The position numbers and the translations under genes were made by a program. Below the pieces are notes generated by a model. The model saw nothing but the letters and a program-made list of their open reading frames with translations. It searched no databases and was not told the DNA's origin. A stretch of 64,000 bases of DNA from Lachnospira sp. UBA3212 (GTDB lineage: Bacteria; Bacillota; Clostridia; Lachnospirales; Lachnospiraceae), in contig DEWK01000005.1 of NCBI GenBank assembly GCA_002363615.1, forward strand, positions 33,332 to 97,331, given 5' to 3'. This document shows, piece by piece, positions 34,019 to 43,782 of this stretch; the first letter of the stretch is position 1; each line of letters starts with the position of its first letter.

Positions 34019-36376
34019 CTATTCTACATTTTTTAAAGCTTCATCTAATGGAATCTTCTTTACACGGTTAAAATCTACAAACATAACCAGCAGATAACCT
34101 AAGAAAATAAAGAGGAACATCTTAAGGTAACTAAGAGGCTCTACCATAAATGCAAAGTAGCCGTCCATGTCTAGCATCACCACTCGCCATGCCGTCTTCA
34201 TTAGGTTTCCTCCTATAAAGATTGCTAATAAGTCGGCCAAAACAACAAAATAAGTGGTTGGCCTAATGTAAAGAGCTGCAATCTCCTGGTTGCTATAACC
34301 TAAAATCTTGGTCATGGAAATAGAAGTTTCACTCTTCTCAATAATAATCTTGGTTAAGAGGTACATGAGGATCGCTGAAAGAATGATACATACATATTGG
34401 AAATAAAGCATGTAATTTCCCATGGAATGGTCTAACTGATTACACATCTTTACGATTTCCTGCTTGGTAATGACTGTGGCAATCAAGGACCGATCAATAT
34501 CCTTAATTTTTTTATCCGAGAAATATCCAGTAAAATAATCATCCTTTAAATCCAGGGTTTCTCTGTACTCCCGGATTCCCAAGTAAACCGCCAGACTGCT
34601 ACCGATTTCATCAATCTTTACAACCTGAAACTTGTAGGACTTCTTTTCGTACTTCTCTTCTAATTTAATTACATCTCCCTCTTTCACACCATACTTCTCT
34701 GCAAATGCTTTTGAAATAACCACCTCATTGTCAGAAAGATCCGGTAGCCTAATGTAATCACTATCCGAACTAATTCCATAAAGGGAAACAGTTTCTTCGT
34801 GATTGCCGGAAGAATGATATTTCAAATTGGTCAGGGCAAATTTTTCTGCCCCCTTGGTCTTCGTTTCAACACATTCCAGTTCCCCAGTTTCCATGTTTAT
34901 GGTTTTGTAGTTGGTTAAAACATATTGGTGCTTCGTAAAGATTAATTCCTCCACATGGTTCTTATAATAAGCCAAGGTATTTGGCATACCTACCGCCATG
35001 GATAAGAGAACCGCCACAAAAGTAATTCCAACAAAAATAACAATATAATTTGGAATATTTCGAAAGAGCACACGGAGACGGAAACGAGCAAAGAAATTCC
35101 AGCGAGGAAGTCGCATCGCTTTTTTCCGCTTACTCTTCTTTAAGTCATGTCGAATAAATTCCAATGGGCTATGTCTTAAGCTGTGACTGATTACAAAGAA
35201 ATTAATCACAAACATTAAAATCACAGGTACCAGAGTTGTTTTTATCAAGCCCTCCATACTGTAGTGAGTGGTAAGGCTTGGAAGACTATATGAATTATAG
35301 TACATACTAAAAATCACATTTTTAAAGAACGTGTAGGCCAGAATATTTCCAACAGCTGCTGCTATAAGGGTTACTAACACCGGCATAGCCATATAGTGGC
35401 GCAATAGTTCTCCCTTGGTATAACCAGAAGCACGAAGGGTTCCGATTACAGAACTTTCCTTCTCAATGGTTGCATTAATGGTGATTCCAAAAATAAAGGC
35501 AATCACAACAACCAGGATGTAAAGAAGAACACCGCCCATAGCCTTATCATTTCCCATATCCTCTGCCGCAAAATTAATCGCGGCATTTTGATATCTCGGA
35601 AGGAAATCGGTAATCGTATTGGCAATGTTGCTTCCTTCATTGCTCTTTTTTACCTCCTCTACCAAATAATCCAGAAAGTCCTCCGACCATTCTTTTTCCT
35701 GGGCATCGTCCTTGCCATGACCGGCTTTATAAAGCCAGGCATAGTTATAAACGGTAGCCTCATCAATTCGTTTAAAACCTTCCCCCGTAACCATGGCCAC
35801 ATCAAAGGTTAAGGCATCAAACATCATATCTGTATTCTTCTTATGAAGGGTCTGGTAGTTGACATACGAAATGAAACCGGTCACCTTAAAGTCCTTGTCA
35901 TTTACCTGGATTGTGTCTCCCACCTGAATGTCCGCATTGTCGGCATGCATGCGGTCAATCGCAATTTCATCTTCCGCCTTTGGCCACTTACCCTCCATTA
36001 AATCTGCAAGGTTGATCTGTTTCGTTTTCACAAAAACACGAATGTCTGATTTCTTGTTGGATTTTTTTTCGCTGGTATTTTTATAATAATTTTTATATAA
36101 GGTAACCGGAACGTCCTTGCCATCTTCCAGGGCTTTCCACAAGTCATCCTCCTTTGTGATTTCACTTTGAAGACTGAAATGACCATCTTCTCGCTTATAT
36201 TTTTCAATTCCCTCGTCAGAGGTCTGAAGCATACTGTGGTTAGCAACAAACATTCCTGATACAAATCCAATCATCACAATTAGAAAGATTCCTACTACCA
36301 GGTACTTTCTCCAATCATCACGAAGTTCCCTTGGGATTCTCCTTACAAGGGGATTTTTTATCTTATTTTTTGCCAT
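34019..36376 (-). CDS. FtsX-family ABC transporter permease
   Basis: A 785-residue permease with one N-terminal helix, a large extracellular domain (~45-270), three helices with an FtsX signature (~285-400), a second extracellular domain (~470-640) and a second FtsX helix set (~650-775). This duplicated layout is that of MacB-like or BceB-like exporters and lipoprotein or peptide-sensing transporters in Firmicutes. It pairs with the ATPase gene directly upstream (6-base gap). The substrate is unknown; no two-component system is adjacent, so a BceAB-type resistance role cannot be claimed. Confidence 0.88.
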   Translation of the reverse strand: MAKNKIKNPLVRRIPRELRDDWRKYLVVGIFLIVMIGFVSGMFVANHSMLQTSDEGIEKYKREDGHFSLQSEITKEDDLWKALEDGKDVPVTLYKNYYKNTSEKKSNKKSDIRVFVKTKQINLADLMEGKWPKAEDEIAIDRMHADNADIQVGDTIQVNDKDFKVTGFISYVNYQTLHKKNTDMMFDALTFDVAMVTGEGFKRIDEATVYNYAWLYKAGHGKDDAQEKEWSEDFLDYLVEEVKKSNEGSNIANTITDFLPRYQNAAINFAAEDMGNDKAMGGVLLYILVVVIAFIFGITINATIEKESSVIGTLRASGYTKGELLRHYMAMPVLVTLIAAAVGNILAYTFFKNVIFSMYYNSYSLPSLTTHYSMEGLIKTTLVPVILMFVINFFVISHSLRHSPLEFIRHDLKKSKRKKAMRLPRWNFFARFRLRVLFRNIPNYIVIFVGITFVAVLLSMAVGMPNTLAYYKNHVEELIFTKHQYVLTNYKTINMETGELECVETKTKGAEKFALTNLKYHSSGNHEETVSLYGISSDSDYIRLPDLSDNEVVISKAFAEKYGVKEGDVIKLEEKYEKKSYKFQVVKIDEIGSSLAVYLGIREYRETLDLKDDYFTGYFSDKKIKDIDRSLIATVITKQEIVKMCNQLDHSMGNYMLYFQYVCIILSAILMYLLTKIIIEKSETSISMTKILGYSNQEIAALYIRPTTYFVVLADLLAIFIGGNLMKTAWRVVMLDMDGYFAFMVEPLSYLKMFLFIFLGYLLVMFVDFNRVKKIPLDEALKNVE

Positions 36377-36382
36377 AAAACC

Positions 36383-37099
36383 CTACCAATCTAGATCTTC
36401 TGCTGAGATCTTATTTGTATTAACCTCATTACTACGTACCATACCATCACGAAGTTTTACCACATGGTCTGCCATGTGACGGATTGCTTCATTATGGGTT
36501 ACCATTACAATGGTATTTCCATATTTCTGATTCACATCCTCAATTAATTTTAAAATTTCCTTTGAGGTGTTGTAGTCTAAGGCTCCCGTTGGCTCATCAC
36601 AAAGCAGGAGATCTGGATTTTTTACAATAGCACGGCCAATGGACACCCTCTGCTGCTGACCGCCGGAAAGCTGATTGGGCAACTTATAACGGTGCTCGTA
36701 AAGTCCAAGCGTATGAAGCAAGTCATCGATGTCTAGGGCCTTGTCTGAAAGATAAGCACCTACCTCAATATTTTCCTTCACATTTAAATTACCAATCAGG
36801 TTGTACATCTGGAAAACATAACCCAGATGTTTTCTACGATATTGGGTCAACCCCTTCTCATCCATGTCCTTTAACTTATCTCCATCAATGGAAATGTATC
36901 CATCCTCTGCCTGATCGATGCCACCAATTATATTTAATAAAGTTGATTTTCCTGAGCCGGAAGGGCCAAGTAAAACACAATACTCTCCTCTAGCCACAGT
37001 AAAATTCATTCCTCGTAAGACCTCTTGTCTGGTCTCACCACTTCCAAATCCCTTTTTCAAATCTACAATCTTAAGGAATTCTTTTTCTTCTATCGGCAT
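36383..37099 (-). CDS. ABC transporter ATP-binding protein (MacB/LolD type)
   Basis: A 238-residue ATPase with Walker A GPSGSGKSTL, Q-loop VFQMYNLI, signature LSGGQQQRVSIGRA, Walker B LLLCDEPTGALD and the H-loop VTHNEA. The sequence is typical of the LolD/MacB/FtsE group that powers FtsX-like permeases by mechanotransmission. First gene of the two-gene unit; a near-perfect palindrome lies between its promoter and start. Confidence 0.93.
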   Translation of the reverse strand: MPIEEKEFLKIVDLKKGFGSGETRQEVLRGMNFTVARGEYCVLLGPSGSGKSTLLNIIGGIDQAEDGYISIDGDKLKDMDEKGLTQYRRKHLGYVFQMYNLIGNLNVKENIEVGAYLSDKALDIDDLLHTLGLYEHRYKLPNQLSGGQQQRVSIGRAIVKNPDLLLCDEPTGALDYNTSKEILKLIEDVNQKYGNTIVMVTHNEAIRHMADHVVKLRDGMVRSNEVNTNKISAEDLDW

Positions 37100-37132
37100 A
37101 TCTATCCTCCTTTTGTTTGAATTATTTCACTT

Positions 37133-37152
37133 ATGTTAGTTATAGCTAACAT
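37133..37152. promoter_or_regulatory. operator-like palindrome at the ABC transporter promoter
   Basis: ATGTTAGTTATAGCTAACAT is a 20-base palindrome with one mismatch, lying seven bases downstream of the -10 and thus over the transcription start. This is the position expected for a repressor site. Confidence 0.55.
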
Positions 37153-37158
37153 CGAATT

Positions 37159-37188
37159 ATTATAGCACAAGACAAAAATAAGAATCAA
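37159..37188 (-). promoter_or_regulatory. promoter of the ABC transporter unit
   Basis: TTGATT (37183-37188), 18-base spacer, TATAAT (37159-37164), preceded by TGC, on the minus strand. Confidence 0.6.
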
Positions 37189-37202
37189 GCTTTATTTTTT
37201 AC

Positions 37203-37247
37203 AAAAAAAGTCATTCCTCCCATCATCTGGAAAGGAATGACTTTTTT
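37203..37247 (-). terminator. terminator after the P1B-ATPase gene
   Basis: Stem AAAAGTCATTCCT/AGGAATGACTTTT with a 14-base loop (37203-37247), followed on the minus strand by T-rich sequence. Confidence 0.85.
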
Positions 37248-39392
37248 CTATTTCATCTGTTCTCTGACCGAATGAAAAACTCCCTCTTTTGATTTCTTCC
37301 GAATCGGTGTCTTTTTATCCAACAAAAGATTTTTGGTATTTGCCCCTCCAACTAATATGGTGGACGCGTTATGTAACAAGGCGGTTGCAGATGGTGCTAA
37401 CACTCCCATTCCCCCTAAAAGAATCAGGATGGAATTGATTCCTATAATCCGATAGTAGTTATTTCTGGTTCTTTTTAGCAATCCCTTGCTTAAATCTGCC
37501 AAGGTAAGAAAGTGTTTTAGGTTGTTTGCACTAAGTGTAATATCTGCAATTTCTCTTGCAATCGGTGCCCCGCTGGTAACAGCGATTCCAACATCCGCCT
37601 CTGAAAGAGCCAAAGAATCATTCACACCGTCTCCCACCATGACAACGATTCGTCCTGCAGTTTGTTCTGCTTTTACAAACGCCGCCTTATCTTCCGGCAG
37701 GACCTCAGCTACATAGCTATCCATTCCTACTTCTTGTGCGATTCTTTTTGCGGTCTGCTCTCCATCTCCGGTGAGCATAACAATTCTTTCATACCCTTTT
37801 TGATGAAGTTGTTCAATCACCTCTTTGACTCCTTCTTTTACCGGATCCTCAATTTGAATCACGGCAGCAAGTCGACCGGCAATTGCCATATAAAGATAAG
37901 AATAAGACTGGGACAACTTTTCTAATATCTCACGTTCTTCCTGGTCCACCCGGATATTCTCATCTTCAAAAACAAAATGACGTGATCCAATGACTACCTT
38001 TTTTCCATCAATGGAAGAAGCGATACCATGGGCAACCACATACTCAACCTTTGAATGTTTTTCCTCATGGTCTAACCCCTTCTTTACTGCTGCTTCTACC
38101 ACTGCATTTGCCATAGAATGTGGATAGTGTTCTTCCAAACAAGCTGCCAAACGCAACATTTCATCCGGGTCCTCTCCCCGGAAACTAATCACGTCCGTTA
38201 CCACTGGGCTAGCCTCTGTAATGGTTCCGGTTTTATCAAAAATAATGGTATCTGCCTCTGCAAATGCCTCTAGGAATTTTCCTCCCTTGACGGAGATCTC
38301 ATGATCTCCTGCTTCTCTCATAGCGGACAATACTGCAATTGGCATGGATAACTTTAAGGCACAACAAAAATCAACCATTAAAATAGAAACCGCTCGAACC
38401 GGATTTCTGGTTAATAGGTAAGTAAGCAAGGTAGCTCCTAACGTATACGGAACCAAACGATCTGCCAACTCATTCGCCTTCTTTTCTGTATTGGATTTCA
38501 ATCGTTCCGATTCCTCAATCATCCGAACGATTCGGTCATATTGGCCTTCTCCGGCTTCCTGCTTTACCGAAATAATAATCTCACCTTCATCTATCACGGT
38601 TCCGGCGTAAACATAGCCCCCTGCTTCCTTATAGACAGGCTCTGATTCTCCAGTCATTGACGACTGATTTACTTCCGCTTGTCCCTCTAAAACCGTTCCA
38701 TCTAGCGGAATTACATTTCCGGTACGAACGACGATTCGATCTCCCGTTCGGATTTCTGATACTTCTACCAAAACTTCCGCATTATCATCCGTAATCATCC
38801 AAACCTTATCTACATTGAGAGCCATAGACCTTGCCAAGTCCTCTACGGAACGCTTATGGGTCCATTCTTCCATCAAATCCCCCGTACCAAGCAGAAACAT
38901 AATATTACCGGCAGTAGCAAAATTTCCTCGCAAGAGAGAAACGCCAATACTAAGGGCATCTAGTACCGGAACTCCAATCCTTCCTTGGGACAGGCACTTA
39001 ACTCCTTCCACAAAATAAGGAATTGCCCTCCAAATAGTAAAAATCCTGCGAAGAGGGATTGGGAAAATCAGTCTTCGTATGCTTTGCTTGGCAATATGGT
39101 AAAACATCCGGTCTTCGTATTGATGTCGAATCTCTCTTCCTGTATGTGGAACCACTTCCATCTGAGATCTTTCATATCCAAACCGGGATATTTCCTGCTT
39201 TAATTCTTCACGATAAGAGGGATCATAAAAAACGATAGCCGTACAAGTTCTTTCATTCACACTTGCCTTTCGTACAAAGGCCAACCGATTGAGATAAGCT
39301 TCCAAAAGGTCTGCTTCCTGAAAAGTCATGTGTTTTTGAATGAACTGTAAACGAATTCGATTCCCGGACTCATGTACAATTTTACATCTCAT
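37248..39392 (-). CDS. heavy-metal P1B-type ATPase with atypical metal-binding motif
   Basis: A 714-residue P-type ATPase. The phosphorylation site FDKTGT is near residue 385, with TGES, the HP-type motif HYPHSMA and TGDGEQTA and MVGDGVNDS of the hinge. In transport helix 6 the usual CPC is replaced by FCCALKLSMP (near residue 341), so the metal cannot be assigned to Cu, Zn or Cd by motif alone. The N-terminus has no CxxC metal-binding domain but a degenerate HMA-like fold. Manganese- or iron-exporting P1B relatives such as mycobacterial CtpC also lack CPC. Directly downstream of a small glycine-zipper membrane protein that resembles their partners. Confidence 0.85.
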   Translation of the reverse strand: MRCKIVHESGNRIRLQFIQKHMTFQEADLLEAYLNRLAFVRKASVNERTCTAIVFYDPSYREELKQEISRFGYERSQMEVVPHTGREIRHQYEDRMFYHIAKQSIRRLIFPIPLRRIFTIWRAIPYFVEGVKCLSQGRIGVPVLDALSIGVSLLRGNFATAGNIMFLLGTGDLMEEWTHKRSVEDLARSMALNVDKVWMITDDNAEVLVEVSEIRTGDRIVVRTGNVIPLDGTVLEGQAEVNQSSMTGESEPVYKEAGGYVYAGTVIDEGEIIISVKQEAGEGQYDRIVRMIEESERLKSNTEKKANELADRLVPYTLGATLLTYLLTRNPVRAVSILMVDFCCALKLSMPIAVLSAMREAGDHEISVKGGKFLEAFAEADTIIFDKTGTITEASPVVTDVISFRGEDPDEMLRLAACLEEHYPHSMANAVVEAAVKKGLDHEEKHSKVEYVVAHGIASSIDGKKVVIGSRHFVFEDENIRVDQEEREILEKLSQSYSYLYMAIAGRLAAVIQIEDPVKEGVKEVIEQLHQKGYERIVMLTGDGEQTAKRIAQEVGMDSYVAEVLPEDKAAFVKAEQTAGRIVVMVGDGVNDSLALSEADVGIAVTSGAPIAREIADITLSANNLKHFLTLADLSKGLLKRTRNNYYRIIGINSILILLGGMGVLAPSATALLHNASTILVGGANTKNLLLDKKTPIRKKSKEGVFHSVREQMK

Positions 39393-39434
39393 GATAACTC
39401 CTCTTTTCTTTTTCTTTTTTTTAGAAAATGCAGC

Positions 39435-39746
39435 CTAGGCCTTTGCATCTTCACTTTCTTCTTGTTCTTCCTGAGCCTGGCGGAGAATTTCTCTAGCATC
39501 AAGAATCATCTCCTCCTCTTCTTCCATATACTTCTTTTCATTGATTTCTCTTGCATCACTGACAATATCCTGACAATTCTCCTTAATGATGGTAGCAGTT
39601 GTCATCACTTCATCTGCTCCACGCATAACAGCTGCTGTCAAATGGGTATAAACCTTTTTTGCATCCTTACTTCCTAAAATCTTAACACCGGCTGTTCCAA
39701 GTAAAAAACCACTTACCACAAAACCTGCTCTTCTAAAATCTAACAT
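39435..39746 (-). CDS. small membrane protein partner of the P1B-ATPase
   Basis: A 103-residue protein: an N-terminal hydrophobic segment with small residues (FVVSGFLLGTAGVKILG), an amphipathic middle and a long Glu-rich C-terminal helix (EEEEEMILDAREILRQAQEE). Start ATG 39746 is set by AAGGAGG. Similar small proteins next to P1B-ATPases are the DUF1490/PacL family in mycobacteria and DUF6110-type proteins in Firmicutes; membership is inferred from layout and position, not demonstrated. The acidic tail could bind divalent metal. It shares a promoter with the ATPase gene. Confidence 0.6.
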   Translation of the reverse strand: MLDFRRAGFVVSGFLLGTAGVKILGSKDAKKVYTHLTAAVMRGADEVMTTATIIKENCQDIVSDAREINEKKYMEEEEEMILDAREILRQAQEEQEESEDAKA

Positions 39747-39801
39747 AAAAATTCCTCCTTTTTTTCCTAGCAAACGCTGCCTGATCTTGTTTCTTAATTT
39801 T

Positions 39802-39829
39802 ACTATATCACGATTTTTTAGTTTGTCAA
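39802..39829 (-). promoter_or_regulatory. promoter of the P1B-ATPase unit
   Basis: TTGACA (39824-39829), 16-base spacer, TATAGT (39802-39807) on the minus strand. Upstream on the same strand is a repetitive TAGTTAGTTAGTAG stretch (about 39870-39890) that could bind a regulator. Confidence 0.65.
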
Positions 39830-39930
39830 CGTTTCTTTTATATACCTTAAATTAAACATTTTTTAGTTTCTACTAACTAACTAGTGTTTTTTATTCAATA
39901 AAAAAATCAGCATTTTCTAACCGAGTATAC

Positions 39931-41229
39931 CTATTTCAAACAAGAACTTGATTTAGCAAACTTTCCCCAAAGGAAAAGGAAAATGAAGGTCATACCCTCC
40001 GCCAGGCCAAAAGAAGCCCAGACCCCCCATAAACCAAAGAGCCTTCCTAACACAACGGCACATAGTGCAATCAGCACACAGCCTCGAAGAAGAGAGGCAA
40101 TCGTTACCAGCTCTCCTTTATCGGTAGCAGAAAAATAAGCAATCAAAACAATGTTAAAGCCTGCAAATAAGAATCCCAAAAAGTAGATTCGGATTCCGGG
40201 ATAAGCATACTTTAGTAATTGCTTATTGCCTTCGCTGTTAAAGATTCCAATCAGGGAATCCGTAAATCCCCAAGTAATGAAAACAATCAAAAGAGCAAGT
40301 ATTCCGGCAATGAAAAGACCCTTGCGTAAAAGTTCTCTCACTTCCTCACCCTTGTTTTTTCCGTAGTTTTGACTAATTAAGGGCTGAAGCCCCTGTGCCA
40401 CTCCATTAAAAATTGCCATGGCCACCAGGGCAATATTGGCAATCACCCCGTAGGCTGCCACCCCTACGGTTCCCACAAGTTTTAGGATTAATCCATTGAA
40501 TATTAGGGTAATCATCCCACTGGAAAATTCTCCCACAAAGGAGGACATTCCGATCAAGGCACACCGAAGAAGGCGCTTAAAAAATAGTCCATGAAAGGCA
40601 AAGCCTACCCCATTCTTTTTTCCTAAAAAATGACAAGTACAGATTGCCATTGTCACTAGGGGAGAAGCTACCGTTGCAAGGGCAGCTCCTACAAATCCCA
40701 TTTTCATAGGAAAGAGAAAGATGTAATCAAAGACTATATTAAAAGCACTTCCCATAAGGGCTGCAAACATGGAAATTCCCGGGGCATGGTCGTTACGAAC
40801 AAAGGCCGTAAAACTATAGTTACACATAAAAAGTGGTGCAGCACAAAAGATGCAAGTCAGGTAATTTTTTCCTAAGTCCACGAGTTTCTGATTTGCCCCT
40901 AAGAGTCTTAAAATTTCTTCCGGGAATAAGACTCCCACCACTACAAAGGGCAGGCCAAAAAGGAAACTCCAGGCAAGGGAATGAAGAAAACAATCATCTG
41001 CCTGCTTTCCTGCTGATACCAGGATTTGGTACCTGGTGGCGCTACCAATGCCAATCATGGATCCTATGGCAAAGATCAAGCCAAATAAGGGCAAAATCAA
41101 GTTTAGGGTAGCAAGTCCCTGGGCTCCAAATTTTTTTGAAATAAAAAAGGTGTCTGCTAAAATATAAATAGAGACACCTATCATTGCGATCACACTCAAA
41201 GAAAGGTATCGCGCTATTTTCTTATTCAT
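39931..41229 (-). CDS. MATE-family efflux transporter
   Basis: A 432-residue protein with about twelve membrane helices and typical MATE features (ILADTFFISKKFG near the start, GSAFNIVFDYIFLFP, GVAQGLQPLISQNYG). MATE proteins export cationic drugs or metabolites using a Na+ or H+ gradient. Start ATG 41229 has GGGAG at good spacing; the frame to 41241 adds four residues. No regulator is adjacent. Confidence 0.9.
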   Translation of the reverse strand: MNKKIARYLSLSVIAMIGVSIYILADTFFISKKFGAQGLATLNLILPLFGLIFAIGSMIGIGSATRYQILVSAGKQADDCFLHSLAWSFLFGLPFVVVGVLFPEEILRLLGANQKLVDLGKNYLTCIFCAAPLFMCNYSFTAFVRNDHAPGISMFAALMGSAFNIVFDYIFLFPMKMGFVGAALATVASPLVTMAICTCHFLGKKNGVGFAFHGLFFKRLLRCALIGMSSFVGEFSSGMITLIFNGLILKLVGTVGVAAYGVIANIALVAMAIFNGVAQGLQPLISQNYGKNKGEEVRELLRKGLFIAGILALLIVFITWGFTDSLIGIFNSEGNKQLLKYAYPGIRIYFLGFLFAGFNIVLIAYFSATDKGELVTIASLLRGCVLIALCAVVLGRLFGLWGVWASFGLAEGMTFIFLFLWGKFAKSSSCLK

Positions 41230-41316
41230 AATATCTCCCACTATTATTCTTATCTGTAAGAATCATTATTCTAACATAATTTTTTTAATAAGCAACCAAA
41301 GTGAAAGAAAAATATT

Positions 41317-42990
41317 TTATTTGTTATTACTTTTAGCGATTTGAGATGCTCTTGCAAGTGCATCATCAATATGTGGACAAAAGTTTTCTTTTCCAATCCG
41401 ATCCACAAATCCTGCTTTTTCCATGGTTTTATATGGCTGTTCATTTACATGGGAAAAGACCATCTGCACCTTGTTCTTGGCGCATTCTACTGCCAGGTTT
41501 TCAAGGGAATGCATCGCTGTTGCATCTAGGGCAGGTACCCCTCTCATTCGAATCACCAAACACTTGGTAAAGTCTTTTAAGGAAATCTCTCCAATTCGGT
41601 CTGCTGCCCCAAAGAACATAGGTCCTGAAATTTCATATACCCGAACATACTTTGGTACACTACGAAGTTCGATGGCATCCGGGTCATCCTCGTTGTCATA
41701 GTACTTCCAACCCTTTACTTCGCTTTCCTCACTCATTCGTTTCATAAAGAGAACTGCTGCCACAATCATTCCAATCTCAATGGCTACTACCAAATCAAAG
41801 ACGACGGTTAACACAAAGGTTAAAATAAGTACTGCGGTATCACTTTTTGGTGCGGTCTTGCAGAGCCTTACAAAATTTCTCCAACCGCACATATTATAAG
41901 CTACGATAAATAAAATAGCAGCAATGGTTGGCATTGGAATCCAGGCAGCATATGGCATCAAGACGATCAGCACCAAAAGGAGCACCACGGCATGTACCAT
42001 ACCTGCAATCGGGGTACGTCCTCCGTTTTTTATATTTGCTGCCGTACGGGCAATGGCTCCCGTTGCTGGTATTCCACCAAACAGAGCCGATCCAATGTTA
42101 CCAATCCCCTGAGCTACTAACTCAGTATTGGAACGATGCTTGGAGTTAATCATGGAATCTGCTACCACTGCTGAAAGAAGGGATTCAATCGCTGCCAAAA
42201 TAGCAATGGTGAATCCATCGGAAAGTTCCCCTGTGATACTTGTCACGGTAATCTTAGGCAAATGAAAAGCCGGAAGGGAGCTACGAATGGTATAAAGGTC
42301 CCCAATGGTATTTACCTTTAAATTCAGACCTTTCACCATGCCGATACCCACAAACACTGCAATGAGTGATGGTGGAATCATATTTACCCTTGGGCCAAAA
42401 AGTGGCCAAATAATTAAAATAACCAAACAAACCAGTCCCACCAAAAGGGCCATGCCATTCAAACTTCCAATATTCTTTGCTACCGCACTGATCTTTTCCA
42501 TGGTTTCTATGGTTTTGGTTCCTGCCGGATAGGTAAGGCCAAGGAAATCCTTGATCTGTCCAATCACGATGGTCACTGCAATCCCTGCGGTAAATCCAGT
42601 TGTAATGGTATAAGGGATAAATTTAATCAAACTTCCCAATCGACAAAGTCCCATTACAATCAATAAAACTCCGGCGATCACGGTCGCAATCACTAAACCA
42701 TCCATCCCGTTTTTCGCAACGATTCCGGCTACAATGGTGGCGAAGGCTGCGGTTGGTCCTGCAATCTGCACCCTGCTTCCTCCAAAGAAGGAAATCAAGA
42801 ATCCAGCTACAATTGCGGTATAAATTCCCTGCTCCGGACCTACTCCTGAAGCCAGAGCCAAGGCGATGGACAAGGGCAGGGCAATAATTGCCACGATTAC
42901 ACCTGAGACCACATCTTTTCCAAACTGACCAGCTGAATACCCCTTCATCACTGTAAACAGTTTAGGAATGATTCGTTCTTTCGTATTCAT
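41317..42990 (-). CDS. SulP-family anion transporter with STAS domain
   Basis: A 557-residue transporter with 10-12 membrane helices (residues ~15-420), opening with DVVSGVIVAIIALPLSIALALASG, which is the SulP signature region, and a cytoplasmic STAS domain (~435-550) containing LVIRMRGVPALDATAMHSLE. Substrates in the family are sulfate, bicarbonate, dicarboxylates or others; none can be fixed from sequence. Single-gene unit. Confidence 0.92.
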   Translation of the reverse strand: MNTKERIIPKLFTVMKGYSAGQFGKDVVSGVIVAIIALPLSIALALASGVGPEQGIYTAIVAGFLISFFGGSRVQIAGPTAAFATIVAGIVAKNGMDGLVIATVIAGVLLIVMGLCRLGSLIKFIPYTITTGFTAGIAVTIVIGQIKDFLGLTYPAGTKTIETMEKISAVAKNIGSLNGMALLVGLVCLVILIIWPLFGPRVNMIPPSLIAVFVGIGMVKGLNLKVNTIGDLYTIRSSLPAFHLPKITVTSITGELSDGFTIAILAAIESLLSAVVADSMINSKHRSNTELVAQGIGNIGSALFGGIPATGAIARTAANIKNGGRTPIAGMVHAVVLLLVLIVLMPYAAWIPMPTIAAILFIVAYNMCGWRNFVRLCKTAPKSDTAVLILTFVLTVVFDLVVAIEIGMIVAAVLFMKRMSEESEVKGWKYYDNEDDPDAIELRSVPKYVRVYEISGPMFFGAADRIGEISLKDFTKCLVIRMRGVPALDATAMHSLENLAVECAKNKVQMVFSHVNEQPYKTMEKAGFVDRIGKENFCPHIDDALARASQIAKSNNK

Positions 42991-43073
42991 TTGCTTTTAC
43001 TCCTCAAATCTAAACTTATTTTCATAAAATGAAACGAAAAAATTATAGCAGACTTATTTCTGTTTGAAAACGC

Positions 43074-43123
43074 TAAAAATACCCAAAAGATTGAGGAGAA
43101 GCTCAAATCTTTTGGGTATTTTT
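43074..43123 (-). terminator. terminator after the ATPase/TOPRIM-like pair
   Basis: A 20-base stem (about 43075-43095 / 43102-43123) with T-rich ends on both strands; it closes the defence-like pair. Confidence 0.9.
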
Positions 43124-43242
43124 CTATTCATATATAGAGAGAACATCCCTCTGGCACTTAATCCTATTTTATGTAAAAAAGTCGAGAACGAGTAATCCGA
43201 GGATTATGGAAACAGTAAAAAAACAGCGTGCTTAAAATACCA

Positions 43243-43782
43243 TTATTTCTTTTTTAGCAAATCGAACAGAGAATTCTCCCCACTCTTTTGCTTGTGAACA
43301 CGATTATATTCCTTGATACTGCTAATCAAGAAATTTGGATCAGCAAAGTAATCCCTTATAAACTCCGGTGATTTTACTTTTTTCATTTTTAATTCAATTT
43401 TGCAATAATCACTAGGTTTCTTTATTCTAGAGTTGCAAAAGTCAGCATATTTCTTCTGACTAACTATAATCAACATTTCGATTTCTGGAGCAGTTATTAT
43501 ATTTACTACTTCAACCTGACACCTATATGCCTTGCTTAAATTAAACTCTTCTCCCCTTGAATCAATTACCCTCAAAACAAGTATTTTTTGATCATACTCT
43601 AATCTCAAGTATCTTCGCTCAAATTCTTTAACAGATGTTCGTGGAAGCAGCCTTTCCTCAAGCAATTGTTCACGTTCAAAGATTAATAAGTGATTATCTA
43701 AAAGTATATTCATAATCTCTGTCTCGGCGCCACCCTCACACATACACGCAACAAGATTTGCACTTGGAATATCTATCTTCAT
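43243..43782 (-). CDS. TOPRIM/RloB-like protein, second gene of a defence-like pair
   Basis: A 179-residue protein of no certain family. It opens with a strand and an acidic loop ACMCEGGAETEIMNILL (Glu16), resembling the EGxxE start of TOPRIM/OLD-type nucleases and of the RloB/AbiLii group. Two later strands hold acidic residues (VLRVIDSRGEEF and APEIEMLIIV), in the order expected for a TOPRIM metal site. The ATG directly abuts the stop codon of the ATPase gene and its GGAGG lies inside that gene, so translation is coupled. The role as an effector nuclease is inference. Confidence 0.6.
   Translation of the reverse strand: MKIDIPSANLVACMCEGGAETEIMNILLDNHLLIFEREQLLEERLLPRTSVKEFERRYLRLEYDQKILVLRVIDSRGEEFNLSKAYRCQVEVVNIITAPEIEMLIIVSQKKYADFCNSRIKKPSDYCKIELKMKKVKSPEFIRDYFADPNFLISSIKEYNRVHKQKSGENSLFDLLKKK

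Noticed and set aside
43126..43242. The 117-base stretch after the defence-like pair.
   Set aside because: Several stops in all frames and no recognisable remnant.
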